From positions 12,583,386-12,647,385 of the forward strand of contig NC_088306.1 of NCBI RefSeq assembly GCF_032854445.1: a DNA stretch of 64,000 nt. Reading direction: 5' to 3'. Under the pieces are notes generated by a model that was given only the letters and a program-made list of their open reading frames with translations, was not told the origin of the DNA and did not search any database. Position 1 is the first letter of the stretch. Each line of letters starts with the position of its first letter. The DNA comes from Liolophura sinensis (lineage: Eukaryota > Mollusca > Polyplacophora > Chitonida > Chitonidae). The position numbers and the translations under genes are program-made. Shown piece after piece: positions 56,938 through 64,000 of the stretch.

Positions 56938-57194
56938 TGGAACAGAATAATTTAATACTTTTGTACAGAGGGATCTGTGTGTTCATATGTTGTCTCCCTC
57001 AGCAGCATGTGTATGTTAGTCTTCTGAAAAAGCTGATTTTTGAAAGAAGTTTTTATCTCATACATGCAAGAATCATTGACCTGTCACAATTGCAGGTGAG
57101 TGACACAATCACTCAATCTCCACCGCTCACCTGAACTTGACTTCAGAAGAGTGACACATCACTTGCCTTTGATTGCCAAGAGGTCTGGGTCTGC

Positions 57195-57295
57195 ATCAGG
57201 TTGGCCCGGTGTCAGTAAAATGTGACTGTGTGGGGTGTCATGTCTGGTGTCCTATGGCATGATACTTAAGTAGTGGTATTTTCTCTCAAGAAGAC
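57195..57295 (+). mobile_element. SINE-C copy, left piece (interrupted by SINE-B)
   Basis: 'ggcccggtgtcagtaaaatg' + 'tgactgtgtggggtgtcatg' and 'ggcatgatacttaagtagtg' are SINE-C body. The element stops at tctctcaagaagac (57282-57295), which is repeated at 57661-57674, where SINE-C resumes. Confidence 0.9.
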
Positions 57296-57660
57296 GACCG
57301 GCCCGGATAGCACAGTTGGTAGAGCGTCCGCTTCGGGACCGGTAGATCCAGGATCAATCCTTGATCGAGTCACACCTAAGACTTTAAAAGAGGAAGTTGT
57401 AACTTCCTCGCTTGGCGTTCAGCATGAAGGGGATAGTGCAACGACTGGTTGACCCGTATCAGTATAATGGCTCGGGCGGGGCGGCTTACTTGCCTTCGGT
57501 AAGTCGTCTCAGTGAAGCAGCACTAGATAAAAGAGCGGTGGAAATCCGTCCTGCTACAAGGAGGCACATTACTTGTGCATGCACCTAAGGATTCCTTCGT
57601 CGTCATATGACTGAAAAATTGTTGAGTACGACGTTAAACCCCAAGCACTCACTCACTCAC
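57296..57660 (+). mobile_element. SINE-B copy, complete, inserted into SINE-C
   Basis: This is the best SINE-B in the window. The A-box-like TAGCACAGTTGGTAGAGCGT and B-box-like 'ccaggatcaatccttgatcg' are followed by 'gaggaagttgtaacttcctc' (itself a palindrome), 'gttcagcatgaaggggatag', 'gcagcactagataaaagagc', 'ggtggaaatccgtcctgct' and the hairpin tail 'cgtcgtcatatgactgaaaa' ... 'gagtacgacgttaaacccca', ending in (ACTC)n. A 14-bp target-site duplication, tctctcaagaagac, brackets it. Confidence 0.96.
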
Positions 57661-57795
57661 TCTCTCAAGAAGACACAGTTTTAAATAGGTATACACAAGT
57701 AACAACTCATCTTCGTCATAAGACTAATGTTTTAAGATTGTTTTTAAAATTGTTTAGTGCGATGTAAAAACCCAAGTATACATACATACATGCTT
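57661..57795 (+). mobile_element. SINE-C copy, right piece
   Basis: It resumes at 'tctctcaagaagacacagtt' and runs to the SINE-C tail 'gtgcgatgtaaaaacccaag' with (CATA)n at 57777-57791. Joined across the SINE-B it gives one older SINE-C. Confidence 0.9.
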
Positions 57796-59130
57796 AATTA
57801 ACAGTCTTTTATGTCATGATATAATGCTGCATTATATATAGGATGTTGGCAGGAATGTGGCTGTAATGACATGATTATTTAATTCCCACAAAATATAACC
57901 AGTATATACTTAAAATCATGTTACTTTGTACCTGCTGCAGCCTATAATGTCAACGTCATTTTGGTCAAATAATGACTCATTTTTGGCTGTGTCTCAAAGG
58001 TGACACTTTTTTATGGTTCTGCCTCAGTAAAACATCATGGCTCGGACACCAGATGTCTAACCTGTTCAAAGTATAACAGACGGATGCTGTAAACCTACGT
58101 GTATATCGGCGCTATATGCCCCTTTGCTTTGGGGCTGCAAGAAAAGTGGATATATATAAACCTTGCGACGAATAATGACCTGATGTGATAGCCTTCCAAC
58201 TTTAAGAGATGTCACATTGTATGCTGTCTCACAGGCATGGCCATGGGCAATTTATTGAGGGTCAGCGTGTGCATGCCTATTAATAGCTGGATGGAAATTC
58301 CTTTCGAAATTTAAAAGAATATTGAATATTACAACATCTTCGTGCATGTTTAGCATTGTCAGCTGATGTCCTTGTCTGCATGATTACTTTATTACTAGCT
58401 TGTCTAAGTGCAGGGATATTGCCAAATTCGGTAAACTTTTGATTTGTGACATGACAGAGCATTGATAATGTAACTAGTATGAGTTTGAGCTGATTTATAG
58501 ATCTTCACGCTCGTACATGTACATTGTATTAGACATACACGTGTAGAAGAACTCCATTTAACCCTTTATTTTGCAAGTACGCATGGTGAGGATATATCTC
58601 AAGCTGGCGCAAACCTCTTGGATAAATCTTGCTGGCCTGGTGATAGTCTTAAATGAAACATTTGTCTTGAAATGCTCGAGAGGAATTGTACTGTGCATGT
58701 TATATTAGCTAGTTGGTTTCTTGTTCTGTGTCTGTTGTAATTCCGCATGGTGATTACCTGAAACTCCCTTCTTTGGCCTCTCACCCGCTGGGTACAATAT
58801 GCTTAGGGTGATTGACTTGAGGGGCCATTTTGTCTGGGGCAACTCCTACACCCCACATGTGTGATACTGATACTAGTGCATGATACATGTACTTTACTTT
58901 TCCTAGTACAAAGGTAAAGGGTGCCTCCCTTCATTAAAATGTCAGGTTGTTCTGTCTAAATATAGCTGTACTTGTTTTCCTGAGTCTGTGGAAAGCAAGA
59001 CTATTGTCCATGTGTAAAATCTGCCCGTTGCTTTATAACAGAGGAATGTCTGCACAAAAGTAAAATTGTTGTTGTGACTATAAATAAACTGTACAAACTT
59101 TGGGTTGTTTAATGGTGTTCATCTCAAGTC
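57796..59130. other. No feature supported
   Basis: Unique sequence. Small frames on both strands have no domain. Confidence 0.5.
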
Positions 59131-59530
59131 TTCAGGACCATTTGTACAAGATATACCATCACCTCAGATTCGATGATGTCTCAGTGCCCTGTAGTAAATA
59201 ATGGTGTTGCTCCTATATTTACGTCCTGGATGATCATTTGTACAGGATGTACCATCACCTCAGATTCGATGATGTCTCAGTGCCCTGTAGTATATAATGG
59301 TGGTGTTCCTACATGTGCGTCGTCTATTATCATTTGTACAGGATATACCACCACCTCAGATTCGATGATGGCTCAGTGCCCTGTAGTATATAATGGTGTT
59401 GCTCCTACATGTACATCCTGTATTATCATTTGTACAGGATATACCATCACCTCAGATTCGATGATGGCTCAGTGCCCTGTAGTATATAATGGTGTTGCTC
59501 CTACATGTAAGTCGTCTATTATCATTTGAT
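59131..59530. repeat. 96-bp tandem repeat, 4 units
   Basis: The marker 'ccatcacctcagattcgatg' recurs at 59156, 59252, 59348 and 59444 (96-bp period; the third copy reads ccaccacc). The 118-codon plus frame at 59173-59529 follows the array because 96 is divisible by 3. Its 32-residue periodic peptide (rich in Cys, Ser and Thr) has no signal peptide or flanking exon. Confidence 0.95.
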
Positions 59531-60078
59531 TCAATGATGTCTTAGTACTTGGTAGTATGTTGTAGATAATGTAAATCTGCTGTGTGGTATTCCCTGGCCC
59601 AGGTGCAACTTCTTTGTGTATATTCCATGCTGTTGTCATCTCCAGGCCTCTAAATTGGCATGGGCCATGTTTTTATTCTTTTGCTGTGTTTTTATACCAG
59701 TGTCATTTGCAACAAAACTAAGCATTACAGTCAAACAATGAAGTTGAAGCTGGGCAATATATTCTTTACTACACTGTGAGTATATTAAATTGCAAATCAG
59801 TTTGACTGGTGAATATCGTGGAAAATGAAAAACTTACAACAAAGGATTATCCCTGATAAAATCAGTGCATTTCAACAGGTTTCAAGACTGTGTAGAAAAT
59901 TTCACCTTATTTGGCCCAGCTAATGTGGTCCTGAGTTAGGTGGCTTTAATACCCAGAAGAATTTATGAGGAAAATACCTGTAGCTTGCCATTTTATAGTC
60001 CAGTTACATCACCAAAAACATGTATGTTGGGGTCTACTTGGCCTCTAAGGCCCTAGACATCAATGTATCTTATATATT
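59531..60078. other. No feature supported
   Basis: Unique AT-rich sequence. Confidence 0.5.
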
Positions 60079-60079
60079 T

Positions 60080-60430
60080 TGACTGCTTCCTTGGTTTAAT
60101 GGTTACAGGGTCTGCCTCAAAGTCGGGAGACCTGAGATCAAACCTGAGTAAGGTTATACATACCAGAGACGTTAAGAATTGTACTTTTTGCTGCAATGCT
60201 TGGGGCTTAGCACTGAGACAGGACTGGTTGGCCCAGTGTCAGTGTGATGTGACTGGGTGGGATGTCATGTCTGGTGTCTTCGGTCTTTGGCATGATACTT
60301 CAGTGGCGGCACGGACTCGCCCTGCCACAAGAAGACACAGTATATGCACAAACACCTAACGTCTCCTTGTCACATAACTGCAAAATTGTTAAGTACGATG
60401 TTAAACCCCCAGCTCTACATACATACATAT
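60080..60430 (+). mobile_element. SINE-C copy, full length
   Basis: The head 'gcttccttggtttaatggtt' (A-box-like) and 'gagatcaaacctga' (B-box-like) are followed by 'accagagacgttaagaattg', 'gcccagtgtcagtgtgatgt', 'gggtgggatgtcatgtctgg', 'ccctgccacaagaagacaca' and the tail 'gttaagtacgatgttaaacc' with a short (CATA)n. The plus-strand 98- and 60-codon frames are translated SINE. Confidence 0.94.
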
Positions 60431-61793
60431 TTATAATGCTTTAATACACCAGAAAACTGTCTGAAACAATTTTGTCCCCATGCGAATATCTTAATTTTTA
60501 ATTTGGCCTAATTTAATCTTAATTTTATCACATTTTCATTAGCCTATAGTTGCCTAATTTCCATACGAACAAAATTCATTTCAACGTAGCCTTGTATTTT
60601 AAAACAGTTCTAAAAACTTCAAAAGTATGTATTGTACATTTGCGTAGCACCTTGCATGTCAGAGTAGCACCCACTTCAGTCAGGTAAATTGACCCTTGCA
60701 TGCATGTGCCTGGCTGCGTTAAGTTGTCCGTTCTTACGCAGTGTGTACACTCTGAATTAATATTCATTCATCAGCCAGCTCCATGTACACATATAGTAAT
60801 GGTGTACAAATATTTCTAGCTTTGATCATTGCATGATATAACATATCAGGGTTTGGTATGCAAGGCCTCAAAGTGTATCGAGAACATACCAGTGTGTGGC
60901 TGAACAACACTTACCTCAATATCTACCACACCTTGCCAACAAATCAATCAGTTTTTGAAGGTTAAGACTTTGCAGAGCATTAATTTATAAGATTGCCCTG
61001 TGCATGTGAAAGTGGGATGTTCCTGTGTCACCAGTCAGAACGTTCAAGGTCAATTTTTTTCTTTTTTCAAAGGTGCTGGGAGAAAATAATAGGAGCAGCT
61101 CGACTGGAAAATATGACTTTGTTATTTAGGCGACCATCTACAGGGTAATCCAATATATTGGTTATTCGTGTATTTGCCTAATGCCAGTTTCCCTGTGTAG
61201 CCGAACCCTTGGTTCTGTCGCTCGAGTGGTTTATTCCATGCGGCACTGAGATTCAATCAATGGCTATGACTGCGATGCCCAACATATTCAGGAACTGGTC
61301 AGTCTGAAGGCCCATTTGGCAGCTGGAGTGGCATTTGGAGGCCTTTTGTTCAAGTCCAGTGAAAAACTGATTTAAGTAGGCTTTCTCACTGGCCTGGACA
61401 TCAGTTCAATTTTCTGGTGTTTCCGCAATGTCCGTTTTCTTTGGTGTCAAAATCTGAGTGTCAGGTTAGATATTTGGTGAAGTCTGCTGAGCATATACCG
61501 TGGGTACCGACCATGCTGAAGTTCTCTGTGTACTTCTCATTAGGTTGTCAGTATGGTTGGTATGTGGTGCATCTGGGAAATGATTGTGGATTGAATACTG
61601 AAAGTATACCTCAGCTCCACTGCTCAGTGGGTCGGGTTTACTGTTGTCACACAGAGATGTCATTTATATATACTTATATATAGATGTGATTTATATAGAT
61701 TTACATATAACACCCGGAACGGTATGTCCACACCTTCACACAGGCCTATCTCTCGTGCAAACTTGAATTGTGTACAAATTTAAAACATAAACA
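60431..61793. other. No feature supported
   Basis: Unique sequence. An 88-codon plus frame (61417-61683) and a 65-codon minus frame overlap it on opposite strands, and neither has a domain. Confidence 0.5.
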
Positions 61794-62072
61794 ACTCCGT
61801 GGCCGAGGTGGTTAGAGTGTCAGTGCGACACAGTGACCCAGGAGCCTCTCTCCAATGTGGTGGCTGTAAGTTCAAGTGCAGCTGATGCTGGCTTCTTCTC
61901 CGTCCATATGTGAGTAGGTCTGCCAGCAACCTGTAGATAGTTGTGGGGTTCCCCCAGGCTATGCCAGGTTTCCTCACATCAAAAGGCAGGGCGCCGCTGT
62001 ATATACGATATATGATATTCTTGAGTATTGGTACGGCATAAAACACCAATGAAATCAATAAACTAATAAACA
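61794..62072 (+). mobile_element. SINE-A copy, full length, diverged
   Basis: The head 'ctccgtggccgaggtggtta', 'ctgtaagttcaagtgcagct' (B-box-like), the core 'gttgtggggttcccccaggc' and the tail 'cttgagtattggtacggcat' are all present with many substitutions and a small insertion in the hairpin ('tatatacgatatatgat'). Its divergence suggests an old copy. Confidence 0.9.
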
Positions 62073-63581
62073 TGTTGGGAATGATCATGAAAAATGTATA
62101 TATACAATAACCAGTTGTATACCTTGATCCCGATGAGTGCTTGCTGTCATATATAGCTGGATAATCTTCGATACGTTTTTTCTTCTCAGTCTTATTTTTC
62201 TGTATTGAGGATTGGAACAGATGTATGTTCAGTTACATAATCACCCAAAGTAATAAATAGTAGATTAAGGTCTCGCTGAGCGTTAACAGAAGGCCTTTCA
62301 TTTTCGTCTGCCACTGTGGGGTAAGCATTCAGAGGAGGATGTTAAGCCGCAGTGTTCTTGTAATTCCCCTTATCTTAGCCCAGACCATTACAGCTAAAGG
62401 CCGTTGTGGATTAATAGTAATTTGTGAGATTAATAATTCAAGCTTTCGACATACAGGGTTTTAATCAGGCCTGGCGGTGATCGAAGCCCTATACGCGCAG
62501 ACAATCGCAGTCGCATCTTGAGCGCACATTAGCACATCAGACTCTGAAAATCCCCCAGATTTTTCACAGCAGCCAATTAGATTAGTGATAACTCCTTCAC
62601 TGCTGCCTGTCTTCAAACAGCTTTCGGCATAGGAGTTCCATTCATGTCAACATGTATGCGGCCGTGCACCGAGACTTTGCTCACGTACATGTACTTACAA
62701 CCACAATCTCTGGTATCCCGACTATACATGACCAACCTACCAAACAAGACAATTACGCCTGGTGTTCATACCACACCCTATTATATTGTAAATGTATTTT
62801 TGCATGCAGGTCTGTACAAAATACAGGTGTACCCTATTTCTTCTAAAATTTGGGACACTTGGTCTGCTCATCTTAGCCAGTGTATATGTACCTTTAGCAG
62901 GGATATTGAATGTTTCGAATATTTCTTTTTTCCCACATGGTTACACCATCCAGTGAACAATATTATCATATCTTTACTTTTCCAAAAGGCTGGTAAAGAA
63001 ATGTAATATTCTACTTTCAACACTATATCTGTACCAAATTTTAGAGGAATTAGGGTAGCTTACATTTGTACATGTAGTCTTAAATGTACCTTAGTGTTGG
63101 CCTAAGTGTCTAGTAACAATGGAAGCATATCAATGCTAAACTAAATGTTAAAGTCCTATGCCAGATAATTTAGACGTCATTAAAAAATGAAAGTGAAATA
63201 TATGTCGTGGTTTTCAACATGATTGAATAGTTGGGTTCATTGTAAATTTTGATAGTTCACACAAGGTAAATATGTGCTCCAAAAAATTGATGGAGTGAAG
63301 TAATTTGTCAAGTTAAGCCCAATGGTTCGAAAATGCGTTACCTGCAACTGGTACCCATCTCACACAAGGCCCAGAAATCGGAAAAAGGTGAAGTTGTTCA
63401 TAGCTTTTGCCCAAGCCAGACAAACTCATTAGTCAGCACGTTACAGTATGACAGGTAGGTGTTACATTATCGGACGGTAGGCCTTCACAACTCATCTGGT
63501 AAACTAGGGCTTCTATTTACCCTTACTCTGTCTTTCCAAAAGATTGAACAAGTATGTCTGAGACAAATTGTATGTTACAGT
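62073..63581. other. No gene supported
   Basis: Unique sequence. The part at 62270-62560 is of higher complexity, with CpGs ('tatacgcgcagacaatcgca') and several TAAT cores, and could be a conserved non-coding element, though nothing in the sequence proves it. A 120-codon plus frame (62644-63006) lacks a domain. Confidence 0.45.
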
Positions 63582-64000
63582 AAGGTCTTTTCCTGGTTAC
63601 AGATATAGATTGCAAACCTTATAGAGTGTAAAGGTCTTTTTCTGGTTACAGATATAGATTGCAAACCTTATAGAGTGTAAAGGTCTTTTTCTGGTTACAG
63701 ATATAGATTGCAAACCTTATAGGGTGTTAAGGTCTTTTTCTGGTTACAGATATAGATTGCAAACCTTATAGGGCGTTAAGGTCTTTTTCTGGTTCCAGAT
63801 ATAGATTGCAAACCTTATAGAGTGTAAAGGTCTTTTTCTGGTTCCAGATATAGATTGCAAACCTTATAGAGTGTTAAGGTCTTTCTCTGGTTACAGATAT
63901 AGATTGCAAACCTTATAGGGTGTTAAGGTCTTTTTCTGGTTCCAGATATAGATTGCAAACCTTATAGAGTGTTAAGGTCTTTTTCTGGTTACAGATATAG
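63582..64000. repeat. 49-bp minisatellite running off the window
   Basis: The unit is 'aaggtctttttctggttaca' + 'gatatagattgcaaacctta' + 'tag(a/g)gtgta', about 8.5 copies, continuing past the right edge. Variants are ttaca/ttcca and agagtg/agggtg. The period is not divisible by 3, and no long frame results. Confidence 0.96.

Noticed and set aside
62644-63006. 120-codon plus frame
   Set aside because: No domain, overlapping frames in another phase and AT-rich unique context; consistent with chance.
1-64000. Reverse transcriptase or other LINE/LTR coding remnants
   Set aside because: I looked for RT-like motifs in all listed frames and found none, so the autonomous partners of the SINEs are not in this window.

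Overview
This 64 kb window looks like non-coding nuclear DNA from an animal, most likely a mollusc or another lophotrochozoan. It is AT-rich and has no compact gene order, operons, rRNA or real tRNA genes. Its dominant interspersed repeats are three families of tRNA-derived SINEs, called SINE-A, SINE-B and SINE-C here, whose general form I associate with molluscan genomes. The species cannot be fixed without a database search. I found no convincing protein-coding gene. Almost every long open frame is an artefact of a tandem array with a unit length divisible by three, or a translated SINE. The best remaining coding hint is a possible first exon near 47.0 kb with one predicted membrane segment.

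Layout. 0-5 kb: mostly unique sequence, a possible TATA/CCAAT promoter near 1.05 kb, a pair of related foldback sequences (2.9 and 3.85 kb) and a SINE-A. 5.1-5.9 kb: a minisatellite. 7.1-8.3 kb: three SINE-A copies, two of them a close inverted pair. 11.8-12.5 kb: an exact 374-bp tandem duplication. 14.4-15.9 kb: a SINE-A, a dimeric 62-bp array and a diverged duplicated repeat. 16.5 kb: a 140-bp MITE. 18.5-19.1 kb: two SINE-B copies. 22.9-24.7 kb: a 39-bp minisatellite that decays at one edge. 27.2-27.5 kb: a CpG-rich patch. 29.8-33.8 kb: SINE-C, SINE-B, three minisatellites and a SINE-A with an internal expansion. 34.4-37.4 kb: a 66-bp satellite of 46 units, followed at 38.1-39.2 kb by a 48-bp satellite. 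41.6-43.0 kb: a non-autonomous piggyBac-like element. 45.1-46.1 kb: a 79-bp satellite. 48.0-49.6 kb: SINE-C, a G-rich tract and a SINE-A with a second internal expansion. 50.2-51.1 kb and 55.9-56.9 kb: two further terminal-inverted-repeat elements. 52 kb, 59 kb and the right edge: more minisatellites. 57.2-57.8 kb: a SINE-B nested in a SINE-C.

The most notable signals are: (1) the 66-bp satellite, in which every unit carries an E-box (CAGSTG) abutting a CRE-like octamer, intact (TGACGTCA) in about 32 of 46 units; (2) the piggyBac-like element with TTAA flanks, 16-bp terminal repeats and asymmetrically spaced 18-bp internal inverted repeats; (3) a 3' hairpin domain shared by all three SINE families; and (4) two SINE-A copies whose interiors have become tandem arrays, which look like minisatellites being born. 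Roughly a sixth of the window is tandem repeat by my hand count. No gene-encoded system is visible.
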